Source of the DNA: Halomonas almeriensis
GTDB taxonomy: Bacteria; Pseudomonadota; Gammaproteobacteria; Pseudomonadales; Halomonadaceae
DNA: 64,000 nucleotides
Direction: 5' to 3'
NCBI RefSeq assembly: GCF_030409235.1
Contig: NZ_JAUFPO010000006.1
Coordinates: 186,001 to 250,000 of the forward strand
Under the pieces are notes generated by a model. That model saw only the letters and a list, made by a program, of their open reading frames with translations, was not told the DNA's origin and did not search any database. The position numbers and the translations under genes are program-made. Below are positions 11,179-22,373 of this stretch, piece after piece. Within the stretch, counting starts at the first letter, position 1. Every line of letters begins with the position of its first letter.

Positions 11179-11192
11179 AGGAGACGGGGCAA

Positions 11193-12398
11193 ATGTTCGA
11201 ACTTGTCGATAGCGCACCATCCAGCAGTGCGGTTATCAAGGTAGTTGGTGTCGGTGGCGGCGGTGGTAACGCTGTCAACCACATGGTCGAGAGCAGCATC
11301 GAGGGCGTTGAATTCATCTGCGCCAATACCGATGCCCAGGCGCTCAAGAGCGTCTCGGCCAAGACGGTCCTGCAACTGGGTAGCGAGATTACCAAGGGGC
11401 TGGGCGCCGGTGCCAACCCGGAAGTCGGCCGTAATGCTGCCATGGAAGATCGTGAACGCATCGCCGAGCTGCTCAGTGGTGCCGACATGGTCTTCATCAC
11501 CGCCGGCATGGGGGGAGGCACCGGTACCGGTGGCGCACCCGTGGTGGCGCAGGTGGCCAAGGAACTGGGCATCCTGACCGTGGCCGTGGTCACGCGACCC
11601 TTCCCCTTCGAGGGGCCGAAGCGCATGCGTGCAGCGGAAGAGGGCATGAAGGAACTTTCCGAGCATGTCGACTCGCTGATCACGATTCCCAACGAGAAGC
11701 TGCTTTCCGTGCTGGGCAAGAGTGCCAGCCTGCTGACGGCCTTCAGCGCCGCCAATGATGTGCTCCTGGGCGCCGTCCAGGGTATCGCCGAGCTGATTAC
11801 CAGCCCGGGCATCATCAACGTCGACTTTGCCGACGTGCGTACCGTGATGTCCGAGATGGGCATGGCGATGATGGGCACCGGCGGGGCCACCGGCGAGAGT
11901 CGCGCCCGCGAAGCCGCCGAGAAGGCGATTCGCAGCCCGCTGCTCGAGGATATCGACTTGCATGGGGCACGTGGCATCCTGGTGAACATCACGGCCGGTC
12001 CGGACCTGTCCATCGGCGAGTTCAACGACGTGGGTGCCACTGTTCAGGAGTTCGCCTCCCAGGACGCTACCATCGTGGTGGGCACCTCGATCGACATGGA
12101 AATGAGCGACGAGCTGCGTGTCACCGTCGTTGCCGCTGGCCTGGATGGTCAGCGTCAGGCGCCTTCGGCGACCACAGCCAGCCGCGAGAAGCCGACCGCT
12201 CGGCGCAACGATGCCGCCGCGATTCGTCAGCAGGCCGCTGCCAGCCGCTCTCAGGGGCATGGTCAGCAGGGCCGCACGGCCGCGGCTTCGAAGCCCGAGT
12301 CTCAGGAGTCGCAGCGCGCCCAGCCCGAATCGCGCAAGTCCCAGGAGTTGGACGACTACCTGGACATCCCGGCTTTCCTGCGTCGCCAGGCTGACTGA
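11193..12398 (+). CDS. ftsZ: Cell division protein FtsZ
   Basis: 401-residue tubulin-like GTPase forming the Z ring. The GTP-binding glycine loop MGGGTGTGG spans about residues 106-114, the synergy loop contains NVDFADVRT, and after a variable linker rich in Gln, Ala and Arg the protein ends in [13 protein letters not shown], the conserved C-terminal peptide that binds FtsA and ZipA. The ATG at 11193 follows AGGAGA by 8 nt. The frame is open further upstream inside ftsA, but FtsZ similarity starts at MFELVD. Confidence 0.98.
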   Translation: MFELVDSAPSSSAVIKVVGVGGGGGNAVNHMVESSIEGVEFICANTDAQALKSVSAKTVLQLGSEITKGLGAGANPEVGRNAAMEDRERIAELLSGADMVFITAGMGGGTGTGGAPVVAQVAKELGILTVAVVTRPFPFEGPKRMRAAEEGMKELSEHVDSLITIPNEKLLSVLGKSASLLTAFSAANDVLLGAVQGIAELITSPGIINVDFADVRTVMSEMGMAMMGTGGATGESRAREAAEKAIRSPLLEDIDLHGARGILVNITAGPDLSIGEFNDVGATVQEFASQDATIVVGTSIDMEMSDELRVTVVAAGLDGQRQAPSATTASREKPTARRNDAAAIRQQAAASRSQGHGQQGRTAAASKPESQESQRAQPESRKSQELDDYLDIPAFLRRQAD

Positions 12399-12439
12399 CC
12401 TGGCTCTCACGAGCTGAGGCAGTGGTTGCGATGATGTTT

Positions 12440-12468
12440 TTGTTAAAACGATCGTTCGGTGCTATAGT
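12440..12468 (+). promoter_or_regulatory. Sigma-70 promoter for lpxC
   Basis: TTGTTA (12440-12445), 17-bp spacer, TATAGT (12463-12468), in an AT-rich island of the 110-bp ftsZ-lpxC gap. Predicted start near 12475 gives a leader of about 34 nt. A separate lpxC promoter fits the independent control of lipid A synthesis seen in other gammaproteobacteria. Confidence 0.7.
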
Positions 12469-12508
12469 GAACGGTGTTTGATAACCAACGACTGCCTGGC
12501 GAACGCCC

Positions 12509-13420
12509 ATGATCCGACAACGAACGCTCAAGAATGTCATTCGCGCCACCGGCGTCGGCCTGCATTCGGGAAAAAAGGTCTACCTGACGCTTCGCCCGGC
12601 ACCCGTCGACACCGGCATCATTTTTGTGCGCACCGACCTGGAGCCGGAAGTCCAGATTCCGGCTCGTGCCGAGAACGTCACCGACACCACCCTGTGTACT
12701 GCCCTGTCTCGAGATGGTGTCAAGGTGGCGACTGTCGAGCACCTGATGTCGGCGTTGGCTGGGCTCGGCATCGACAATGCCTTCGTCGATGTCAGCGCCC
12801 CTGAGGTTCCGATCATGGATGGCAGTGCCGGCCCCTTCGTGTTCCTCATCCAGTCGGCCGGCATCGCCGAACAGCAGGCGCCTAAGCAGTTTATTCGCAT
12901 CAAGCGCGAAGTGGTCTTGCGCGATGGAGACAAGGAGGCCATCTTTCTGCCTCATCAGGGCTTCAAGGTGTCCTTCTCAATCGACTTCGAGCATCCGGTC
13001 TTCGAGGATCAGCAGCAGACGGCCTCGGTCGACTTTTCAACTACCTCCTTCGTCAAGGAGGTCTCCCGCGCTCGCACCTTCGGCTTCATGCGTGATCTGG
13101 AATATCTGCGCTCCAACAATCTGGCGCTGGGCGGTAGTCTGGACAATGCCATCGTGGTCGATGACTATCGCATCGTGAATGAAGGGGGCCTTCGTTATAA
13201 CGATGAGTTCGTCAAGCACAAGGTGCTGGACGCCATCGGGGATCTCTACCAGCTAGGCCACAGCCTGATCGGCGAATTTCGCGGAGTGAAATCCGGTCAT
13301 GCCCTGAACAATCAGCTGTGCCGGGCCCTTATCGATAACCCCCAGGCCTGGGAGCTGGTCACCTTCGAGGACGAAGCACAGGTGGCGCCCATCTCCTACG
13401 CCGCCCCGGCGATGGCCTGA
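12509..13420 (+). CDS. lpxC: UDP-3-O-acyl-N-acetylglucosamine deacetylase LpxC
   Basis: 303-residue zinc amidase catalysing the committed step of lipid A synthesis in the cytoplasm. Seen: N-terminal [18 protein letters not shown], the zinc ligand His in VEHLMSAL (about residue 78), and the second zinc motif [15 protein letters not shown] with its HxxxD spacing, followed by the catalytic His region KSGHALNN. Length is typical. The start codon has no strong ribosome-binding site. A strong hairpin terminator follows, ending the division and envelope cluster. Confidence 0.98.
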   Translation: MIRQRTLKNVIRATGVGLHSGKKVYLTLRPAPVDTGIIFVRTDLEPEVQIPARAENVTDTTLCTALSRDGVKVATVEHLMSALAGLGIDNAFVDVSAPEVPIMDGSAGPFVFLIQSAGIAEQQAPKQFIRIKREVVLRDGDKEAIFLPHQGFKVSFSIDFEHPVFEDQQQTASVDFSTTSFVKEVSRARTFGFMRDLEYLRSNNLALGGSLDNAIVVDDYRIVNEGGLRYNDEFVKHKVLDAIGDLYQLGHSLIGEFRGVKSGHALNNQLCRALIDNPQAWELVTFEDEAQVAPISYAAPAMA

Positions 13421-13460
13421 TTCCGGTTGCGCCGGGAGCCATAAGCCACCCGCTTCACCA

Positions 13461-13494
13461 AGAAGGCCCGCCAGACATCTGGCGGGCCTTCTTC
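13461..13494 (+). terminator. Rho-independent terminator after lpxC
   Basis: Perfect 14-bp stem (13461-13474 with 13479-13492) with an ACAT loop and a short T/C-rich tail. It lies 40 bp after the lpxC stop and, because the stem is symmetrical, may also stop transcription from the convergent dciA gene. Confidence 0.88.
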
Positions 13495-13527
13495 ATGTTG
13501 CCGGGCACGACATCAATGGCAGACCGG

Positions 13528-13560
13528 CTCACTTCTCACACCTTGCCCCTCACTTCTCAC
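13528..13560. repeat. Direct repeat CTCACTTCTCAC x2 at a convergent gene end
   Basis: A 12-bp unit occurs at 13528-13539 and 13549-13560 (21-bp period). On the minus strand it reads GTGAGAAGTGAG and the second copy supplies the end of dciA, including its TGA. It resembles the GAAG-rich repeats at two other convergent junctions in this window. Confidence 0.6.
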
Positions 13561-14011
13561 GCTCAGCATGCGAGGCGAGGCGTTCCAGTGCCTGCTTCAG
13601 GCGTGGGTCATCGACGTCATTGGCGCAGCTCGAGAGTTCGTCGGCGGCGTGGGCGGGTAGCTGGCGTGTCTGGCGCAGCGGTGCCTTGGGCGGCCGCACG
13701 GGGCGAACCTTGAGGTCGAAGCCGGTGACCGCCTCGAAACCTTCCAGCTCTTGGAGGTGCTTCAACAGGCGTGGCTGCTCGTAACGCAGTCGTGTCATCC
13801 AGACGGCACGGTCGGTGATCAGTGTCAGCCGACCGTTGCGAAAGCCACCGACGAACAGGTGCTCCCCCAGTTCGCCGGAAAGCTGCGCTCGGAGGTGTGC
13901 TTGAGCGCGCTCGATGAGACGCGCGGTGCGCATCAGGTTGCCGAGTTCGCCTTGACCTGCCAGAAGCCCCGACATGGGCTGGGCTCGGAACCGCTTAACC
14001 TTTATACTCAT
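13550..14011 (-). CDS. dciA: DciA-type replicative helicase loader (DUF721)
   Basis: 153-residue DUF721 protein. Such DciA proteins are the ancestral loaders or regulators of DnaB helicase in bacteria lacking DnaC. The conserved part is the segment around residues 30-90 with LIERAQAHLRAQL, GRLTLITDRAVWMTRLRYEQPRLL and a following helix; this beta-hairpin plus helix pattern, with an Arg/Trp-containing WMTRLRY, is the DUF721 core. The gene is convergent with lpxC and divergent from the small gene before secA. From memory a DUF721 gene occupies the same lpxC-secA interval in pseudomonads. The family call is firm; the loader role is by family. Confidence 0.85.
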   Translation of the reverse strand: MSIKVKRFRAQPMSGLLAGQGELGNLMRTARLIERAQAHLRAQLSGELGEHLFVGGFRNGRLTLITDRAVWMTRLRYEQPRLLKHLQELEGFEAVTGFDLKVRPVRPPKAPLRQTRQLPAHAADELSSCANDVDDPRLKQALERLASHAEREK

Positions 14012-14117
14012 CAGTCTGATTCTCGGAACAACCCCGGTACGGGGTGAATGGTGGCGGCGGCGCCCCGTGGCGCCCTCGACAATCCGAGACTAGCACGCAG
14101 GGGAGTTCTTCAACAGC

Positions 14118-14489
14118 ATGGCGACGCCTGGAGCCGACAGCCAACGTACAGCGGTGCACGCGCGCCCGCGGCGTCCGCGTGGGGTGCCGGGCAGGTGGTG
14201 GCTGGCCGGCCTACTGGTCGGATGTCTGCTGCCGGCTGGCCTGGCTCAGGCCGAGTGGCGTGCCACCGAGCGTGTCGTGCAGATGTGTATTCTGGCACCC
14301 GCCGTGATGCGTGCCAGCTCGCAGTTGCGCGCGCGGCGTCGTGCCGTCTTTCGCTGGCCATCGCGTCCGGCGGGCGACGATGACGACACCCCGTCCGCCT
14401 TGCCCCACCAGCCTCGTGCACCGCTTTGTTCAGTCGCCGCGCATGATGTCCTGACCCGCCGTGGCCCCCCAGGCGCGTTGCTTGCTTGA
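14118..14489 (+). CDS. Small secreted protein upstream of secA; candidate SecM-like secretion monitor
   Basis: 123-residue protein with no family I recognise. The N terminus has basic residues, a hydrophobic core (WWLAGLLVGCLLPAGL, about residues 27-42) and an AQA cleavage site before Glu46, a strong Sec signal peptide. The mature part is short, Arg- and Pro-rich with an acidic DDDD patch. It ends TRRGPPGALLA, so an R-G-P-P motif lies five residues from the stop. E. coli SecM occupies the same lpxC-secA slot, has a signal peptide and stalls at RAGP four residues before its end; other arrest peptides use RAPP. The secA start is 60 nt downstream. GGGAG at 14101-14105 is a distant ribosome-binding site. 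The coding sequence has normal third-position GC bias. Arrest activity is inference. Confidence 0.68.
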   Translation: MATPGADSQRTAVHARPRRPRGVPGRWWLAGLLVGCLLPAGLAQAEWRATERVVQMCILAPAVMRASSQLRARRRAVFRWPSRPAGDDDDTPSALPHQPRAPLCSVAAHDVLTRRGPPGALLA

Positions 14490-14549
14490 GTGATTCAATG
14501 GCTGCCCCTGGATGGCGGCCGCTTCCCCTATGCAGCAACAGGACCCTTC

Positions 14550-17276
<2,727 letters not shown>

Positions 17277-17324
17277 CTCGCGTCTCGTAACCTGCCGCCG
17301 ACCAGAACATGAGGAGATCCCAGC

Positions 17325-18554
17325 ATGCCTGTGGGTATGGCCAATTTTCCGCAAATGCCCCGCATCGAGGGGCTCAGGCTCGGCACCGCGATGTCGGGTA
17401 TCAAGACCGCCCAGCGTCGGGACCTCGTGGTGATCGAGGTGCCCGAGGGGGCAACCGTGGCGGGCACCTTTACGCGCAACGCCTTTTGCGCCGCGCCAGT
17501 GACGGTGGCCAGAGAGCATCTCCAGGCCTGCCGCCTGCGAGACGCCGCGCCGCGTTACCTGGTGATCAACACGGGGAACGCCAATGCCGGTACCGGCGAA
17601 GTAGGGATGCGTGATGCCCGGGCCACCTGTGCCGAGCTCGCCGGCCTGGTGGACGTCGATGAAAGCGCGGTATTACCGTTCTCCACCGGCGTGATCGGTG
17701 AAACCCTGCCCATGGACCGTCTGCTGGCCGGTCTGCCCGCTGCATTGCGGGGCCTGGATGATGGAACGGCGGGCTGGCAGGCCGCGGCCGAAGGGATTCT
17801 GACCACGGATACCCGCCCCAAGGGGGCCAGCCTGACCATTGCCATGGGAGACGAGACCGTCACCATCAATGGCATCAGCAAGGGGTCGGGCATGATCCAA
17901 CCCAATATGGCGACCATGCTGGGCTTTGTCGCCACGGACGCCGCCATTCCACCCGGGGTGCTCGATGAACTGCTGCGCGAGGCCGTGGACCACTCCTTCA
18001 ATTGCATCACGGTGGACGGCGATACCTCTACCAATGACGCCTGTATGCTCATTGCTACCGGAAGTGGCCCGGCGGTCGACGACCCCCAGCGCCTGGCCGT
18101 CTTTCGTGATGGCCTGCAGCGCGTCATGAACGAACTGGCTCAGGCAATTGTGCGCGACGGCGAGGGCGCCACCAAGTTCGTCACCCTGCAGGTGGATGGT
18201 GCCGTGACCCGTCAGGAAGCGCTCGACGTGGCTTTTACGGTGGCTCATTCGCCGCTGGTCAAGACCGCCATGGCAGCCAGCGACGCCAACTGGGGGCGGA
18301 TCCTCGCTGCCGTGGGCCGCGCACCCGTGGTCGACTTCGATGTCTCCCGGGTGACAATCGACCTGGGTAGTGTGCGATTAGTCGAGCAGGGCGGGCGTGC
18401 GCCGGGCTATACCGAGGAGGCCGGCAGTGAAGTCATGGCGCAGGAAGAAATCGGGATTCGCATCGATCTGGCCCGCGGCCAGCGAGCGGCCACCGTATGG
18501 ACCACGGACCTGACCCGTGAGTACGTTGCCATCAATGCGGACTATCGCACTTGA
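17325..18554 (+). CDS. argJ: Bifunctional ornithine acetyltransferase/N-acetylglutamate synthase ArgJ
   Basis: 409-residue self-cleaving enzyme that recycles the acetyl group from N-acetylornithine to glutamate in arginine synthesis. The autoproteolysis site is visible in GSGMIQPNMATMLGF, with Thr197 as the new N-terminal nucleophile of the beta subunit; TGVIGETLPM and the C-terminal EYVAINADYRT are also characteristic. GAGGAG at 17311-17316 precedes the ATG. It lies between secA and the Nudix gene. From memory this order is also found in pseudomonads. Confidence 0.97.
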   Translation: MPVGMANFPQMPRIEGLRLGTAMSGIKTAQRRDLVVIEVPEGATVAGTFTRNAFCAAPVTVAREHLQACRLRDAAPRYLVINTGNANAGTGEVGMRDARATCAELAGLVDVDESAVLPFSTGVIGETLPMDRLLAGLPAALRGLDDGTAGWQAAAEGILTTDTRPKGASLTIAMGDETVTINGISKGSGMIQPNMATMLGFVATDAAIPPGVLDELLREAVDHSFNCITVDGDTSTNDACMLIATGSGPAVDDPQRLAVFRDGLQRVMNELAQAIVRDGEGATKFVTLQVDGAVTRQEALDVAFTVAHSPLVKTAMAASDANWGRILAAVGRAPVVDFDVSRVTIDLGSVRLVEQGGRAPGYTEEAGSEVMAQEEIGIRIDLARGQRAATVWTTDLTREYVAINADYRT

Positions 18555-18654
18555 TCGGGTCCCGCTCAGTGCATGCCTTGTCAATCGAGACTGACAAGCC
18601 TCATAGCAATTGCCACCGTACCAGGTGGAAACGTTGGATAGGTGAATGAACGCA

Positions 18655-19602
18655 ATGGTGAAAAGAAGGGTGCATGTGGCGGCTGCCGCCATCATCAGCG
18701 CCGATGGGCGCGAAGTACTGCTGGCCAGACGCCCCTCCAATGTTGACCAGGGCGGCCTCTGGGAATTTCCCGGCGGTAAGCTGGCGCCCTACGAGACCGG
18801 CCTGGAAGCCATGAAGCGCGAGTTGCACGAGGAAATGGGCATCGAGATTTGTCGTGCCCAGCCGCTGATTCGCATCCATCACGAATATGCCGACAAGCAT
18901 GTGCTGCTGGATGTCTGGCAGGTCCACGACTTTGCCGGCGAGCCCTTCGGTCGCGAGGGCCAGGCAGTGCGCTGGGTGCCCATGAAGGATCTGCATGGCT
19001 ATCCGTTTCCGGCGGCCAACCTGCCGATCCTGCGTGCCGTCATGCTGCCCACCGAGTACCTGATCAGTGCCGATGAAGACGAGGATGACGTCTTTCTGGA
19101 GCGACTGGCGCGTGCCATGCGCGAAGACGGCGTGCGTCTGGTTCAGCTTAGGGCCAAGAACCTCGACGAAGCCGCCTATATCGCACGGGCCGAGAAGGCC
19201 CTGGCGTTGTGTCGCCGTCACGAGGCGCGCCTGCTCCTCAATGGTGAGCCGGAGCTGCTCGAGCGCGTCGATGCCGACGGTATTCACCTGACCAGCCAGC
19301 GCCTGATGAGCCTGGAGCGTCGGCCCATCGCCGCCGACAAATGGCTGGCCGCCTCGACGCATGATCATGCACAGCTCGACCATGCGCATCGCATCGACTG
19401 TGACTTCGTGACCCTGTCGCCGCTGCGCACCACCCCCTCGCACCCCGAGGTGGCGCCGATCGGTTGGCATGATTTTCAGCGACTGGTCGAGCATGCGGGC
19501 ATGCCGGTCTTCGCCCTGGGGGGTATGACCCGCCATGATGCCGATCACGCGCGAGCCGTGGGCGCCCAGGGGATCGCCTCCATCCGCGATTTCTGGAAGT
19601 AG
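18655..19602 (+). CDS. MutT-type Nudix hydrolase fused to a ThiE/TenI-like domain
   Basis: 315-residue two-domain protein. The N-terminal Nudix domain carries the full box G-x5-E-x7-REL-x-EE-x-G (GGKLAPYETGLEAMKREL then HEEMGI), expected to hydrolyse oxidised nucleotides such as 8-oxo-dGTP. The C-terminal half is a TIM-barrel ThiE/TenI-like domain with VRLVQLRAK, DGIHLTSQ, ASTHDHAQL and VFALGGMT. It is not certain that the second domain makes thiamine phosphate; the same fusion is annotated in pseudomonads as Nudix family hydrolase. AGGTGA at 18640-18645 is 9 nt before ATG 18655; an in-frame ATG at 18646 is too close to it. The place after secA is that of E. coli mutT. Confidence 0.92.
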   Translation: MVKRRVHVAAAAIISADGREVLLARRPSNVDQGGLWEFPGGKLAPYETGLEAMKRELHEEMGIEICRAQPLIRIHHEYADKHVLLDVWQVHDFAGEPFGREGQAVRWVPMKDLHGYPFPAANLPILRAVMLPTEYLISADEDEDDVFLERLARAMREDGVRLVQLRAKNLDEAAYIARAEKALALCRRHEARLLLNGEPELLERVDADGIHLTSQRLMSLERRPIAADKWLAASTHDHAQLDHAHRIDCDFVTLSPLRTTPSHPEVAPIGWHDFQRLVEHAGMPVFALGGMTRHDADHARAVGAQGIASIRDFWK

Positions 19603-19751
19603 CCGCCGGCAAGCGGTGCAACCCTCGTCGGGGCCCTGGAGAATCGGGGCCTCCCGGGGATCGTGCAAGGAAAGCGTAAATCCCCGGTCGGGGCGGTGCA
19701 GCCGACCCCGAAAAGCCTTACCATGAGCGTCCGCCGAGAAGGAACGCTGAT
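19603..19751 (+). promoter_or_regulatory. Leader region of lolC with potential hairpins
   Basis: 149-bp gap. An 8-bp inverted repeat (CCGGGGAT at 19654-19661 and ATCCCCGG at 19680-19687) has an 18-nt loop, followed by a second GC-rich inverted repeat (GTCGG...CCGAC) around 19687-19706. No clear promoter or T-tract was found. The structures could be a read-through attenuator after the Nudix gene or part of the lolC leader. Confidence 0.35.
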
Positions 19752-20993
19752 ATGCTGGATCGTCTGCCACTACTGCTCGGGCTGCGCTATGTGCGCGCCA
19801 AGCGGCGCAACCACTTTATCTCCTTTATCTCCCTGACCTCCATGCTGGGCCTGACCCTGGGCGTGGCGGTATTGATTCTGGTGCTCTCGGTCATGAATGG
19901 CTTTGACCGGGAGCTGCGCACCCGTATTCTGGGCATGGTGCCGCATACTCAGATCGAAAAACCCGCCGGCATGACCGAGTGGCAGTCCCTGGCCGAGCGC
20001 CTGAGCGAGCGCGAACATGTCGTCGGCGCGGCTCCGTACATCCAGCAGCAGGGCATGTTCGCCGTGGACGGCCGCAACCAGGGGGCCATGGTCAACGGCA
20101 TCAAGCCCGACTGGGAGCGTCGGGTGTCGATCGTCGGTGACCACATGACCCAGGGCAGTCTGGACGATCTGGCCCCCGGGGAGTGGAAGGTGGTCCTGGG
20201 CTCGGCGCTCGCCCGCCAACTCGGCGTCGGCGTCGGCGACAGCGTGACGCTGCTGGTGCCCGAGGCATCGATCACGCCGGCGGGTGTCTTCCCGCGCCTC
20301 AAGCGCTTTACCGTCAGTGGCCTGTTTCAGGTCGGCGCGGATCTCGATGCCAATCTGGCCTACGCCCACATCGAGGACATGCAGACCCTGGCCCGTATGG
20401 GCGATGCCGTGGGCGGGCTGCGCCTGGAGCTGGATGACCTGTTCAAAGCCGGTAGCGTGACCCAGTCGGTCATCAATGAACTGGGCACCGGCTATCGGGG
20501 CCTGGACTGGACTCACAGCCGCGGCAACCTCTTCCAGGCCATCCAGATGGAGAAGCGCATGATCGGCCTGCTGCTCACCGTGATCGTGGCAGTGGCCGCC
20601 TTCAATATTGTCTCCACCCTGGTCATGGTGGTCACCGACAAGCATGCCGATATCGCCATCCTGCGCACCATCGGCGCCACGCCTCGCTCCATCATGGGGA
20701 TCTTCATGGTGCAGGGGCTGACCATCGGCATCATCGGCATTCTCATCGGGGTCGGGCTGGGAGTTCTGCTGGCGTTGACGATCTCCGACATCATCGCCTT
20801 CGTCGAGTCGACCCTGGGGGTTCACTTCCTGGATGCCGGTGTCTACTTCATCAGCGACCTGCCGTCGCAGCTGCTCTGGTCCGATGTGGGCAATATCGTG
20901 CTGGCGGCTTTTGTCCTGACCTTCCTGTCGACGCTTTACCCAGCCTGGCGAGCGGCTCGGGTGCAACCCGCGGAGGTGCTGCGCTATGAATGA
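19752..20993 (+). CDS. lolC: Lipoprotein-releasing ABC transporter permease (LolC/E/F family)
   Basis: 413-residue inner-membrane permease of the Lol system, which extracts outer-membrane lipoproteins and hands them to LolA. One N-terminal transmembrane helix follows RRNHFISFISLTS, a large periplasmic domain spans about residues 50-270, and three C-terminal helices include the FtsX-like region ADIAILRTIGATPRSIMGIF. The segment ITPAGVFPRLKRF resembles the LolC Hook that contacts LolA. The gene overlaps lolD by 8 bp. No lolE follows, so the permease may work as a homodimer (LolF type); lolC is used as the default symbol. AAGGA lies 9 nt before the ATG. Confidence 0.93.
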   Translation: MLDRLPLLLGLRYVRAKRRNHFISFISLTSMLGLTLGVAVLILVLSVMNGFDRELRTRILGMVPHTQIEKPAGMTEWQSLAERLSEREHVVGAAPYIQQQGMFAVDGRNQGAMVNGIKPDWERRVSIVGDHMTQGSLDDLAPGEWKVVLGSALARQLGVGVGDSVTLLVPEASITPAGVFPRLKRFTVSGLFQVGADLDANLAYAHIEDMQTLARMGDAVGGLRLELDDLFKAGSVTQSVINELGTGYRGLDWTHSRGNLFQAIQMEKRMIGLLLTVIVAVAAFNIVSTLVMVVTDKHADIAILRTIGATPRSIMGIFMVQGLTIGIIGILIGVGLGVLLALTISDIIAFVESTLGVHFLDAGVYFISDLPSQLLWSDVGNIVLAAFVLTFLSTLYPAWRAARVQPAEVLRYE

Positions 20994-21711
20994 TACGGCG
21001 AAGAAATCCGCGCAGGCGACCGCCGACTACATGCTCGAGTGTCGTGACCTCACTCGGACCTATCGTGAGGGCCCTCATGACCTGACCGTGCTCGATGCAC
21101 TCGAGCTTCGAGTCCGCGCCGGTGAGCGGGTCGCCGTGGTCGGCAGTTCGGGCTCGGGCAAGACGACGCTGCTCAACCTGCTGGGCGGGCTGGATCGTCC
21201 TAGTCATGGCGAGGTTCGGGTGGCCGGCCAGGTGTTGCACAGCCTGGGCGATGCCGCGCTGGGGCGCTTCCGCAATCAACACATCGGTTTCGTCTACCAG
21301 TTCCATCACCTGTTGGCCGAGTTCACGGCCATCGAGAATGCGGCCCTGCCGTTGATCGTGCGCGGTCAGCGCAAGCGCCAGGCCGAGCAACGTGCCATGC
21401 AGATTCTTGACCGGGTCGGCATGCGCGATCGGGCCGATCACAAGCCGGGGGAGTTGTCCGGGGGCGAGCGACAGCGCGTGGCCATTGCGCGGGCTCTGGT
21501 CACCGACCCAAGCCTGGTGCTGATGGACGAGCCCACCGGCAACCTCGACCAGACCACCGCCGCCAGCATTCTGGGGCTGATGGACGAACTCTCTGCCTCG
21601 GCCGCCTGTGCCTTTGTCATCGTGACGCACGACCCCGGCCTTGCCGCCCACCAGGATCGGGTGCTGCGCTTGGACGCCGGTCGCCTCAGCGATCAGACCG
21701 GCAGCGACTGA
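20986..21711 (+). CDS. lolD: Lipoprotein-releasing ABC transporter ATPase LolD
   Basis: 241-residue ATPase that powers lipoprotein release. Walker A is GSSGSGKTTLL, the Q-loop is in FVYQFHHLLAEFTA (the LolD-typical FxYQFHHLL), the signature is LSGGERQRVAIARAL, Walker B is LVLMDEPTGNLD, and the switch His lies in VTHDPGLA. The reading frame begins inside the end of lolC, so the two are translationally coupled. The stop abuts the stop of the convergent DUF2062 gene with no terminator between. Confidence 0.97.
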   Translation: MNDTAKKSAQATADYMLECRDLTRTYREGPHDLTVLDALELRVRAGERVAVVGSSGSGKTTLLNLLGGLDRPSHGEVRVAGQVLHSLGDAALGRFRNQHIGFVYQFHHLLAEFTAIENAALPLIVRGQRKRQAEQRAMQILDRVGMRDRADHKPGELSGGERQRVAIARALVTDPSLVLMDEPTGNLDQTTAASILGLMDELSASAACAFVIVTHDPGLAAHQDRVLRLDAGRLSDQTGSD

Positions 21712-22272
21712 CTAGCTGTCGGGCCCGCCACTCTTCGGCGGCCCCTTGCTGCGCCAGTGCCGCCGTCGAGCGGCACGGCGCTTCCAGCTCCTGACGACCT
21801 GCCAGCGCCACACCAGCCGGACCACCAGGCTACCCACTAGACCACAGACCAGCGCCGCGACCAGAGACCCCAGGGCCAGTGCCGGCAGAATGTCGAGCAT
21901 CTGCTCGGCAATCCAGCGCGTCGACAGGCCGTCCGGGGCCTGTCTCGGCGGCGCATCCAGCAGCCAGGCCCCCAGCCGATAATTGGCATAGAAAATCAGC
22001 GGCATGGTCAGGGGGTTGGTGATCCATACCAGCGCGATCGACAGCGGCAGATTGGCCCGCAGGGCCCAGGCCCCAAGCGCTGCCGGGGCCATCTGAAAGG
22101 GAATCGGCAGCAGGGCGCAGAACAGGCCGATGAAGAAGGCATTGGCGACGCTGCGCCGGGAAAGCACCCACAGGGCCGGATCACCGATCCATTGACTCAT
22201 GAAGCGCAGCGACGGTTGGCGCCTGAGGGTTTCCGGATGCGGAAGGTAACGCTGCAACAGTCGGCGCGGCAT
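21712..22272 (-). CDS. DUF2062 membrane protein
   Basis: 186-residue protein of the DUF2062 family, a small integral membrane family of unknown function. A basic N terminus (MPRRLLQRYLPHPETLR) is followed by a hydrophobic region with SVANAFFIGLFCALLPIPFQM and WITNPLTMPLIFYANYRLG, the conserved DUF2062 segments, then more helices and a C-terminal Arg-rich tail (RSWKRRAARRRHWR). It lies convergent with lolD and divergent from comEC, and from memory DUF2062 genes often neighbour comEC in this group. No catalytic motif is visible. Confidence 0.85.
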   Translation of the reverse strand: MPRRLLQRYLPHPETLRRQPSLRFMSQWIGDPALWVLSRRSVANAFFIGLFCALLPIPFQMAPAALGAWALRANLPLSIALVWITNPLTMPLIFYANYRLGAWLLDAPPRQAPDGLSTRWIAEQMLDILPALALGSLVAALVCGLVGSLVVRLVWRWQVVRSWKRRAARRRHWRSKGPPKSGGPDS

Positions 22273-22373
22273 GAGGGGAGCCCCAAGGGTCGAATCAGCG
22301 TCTATTATCCATACAAGGCAGGTCTCCTGCCATGTCGGCCAGCCGACAGGCGAGACGGTAAATTCAGCCGGTC

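Noticed and set aside
11049-11192. In-frame upstream extension of ftsZ
   Set aside because: Overlaps ftsA, has no FtsZ similarity; the AGGAGA site 8 nt before ATG 11193 defines the start.
14044-14383. Alternative plus-strand frames overlapping the small gene before secA
   Set aside because: They have no signal peptide or codon bias; the 14118-14489 frame shows GC-biased third positions and a clear signal peptide.
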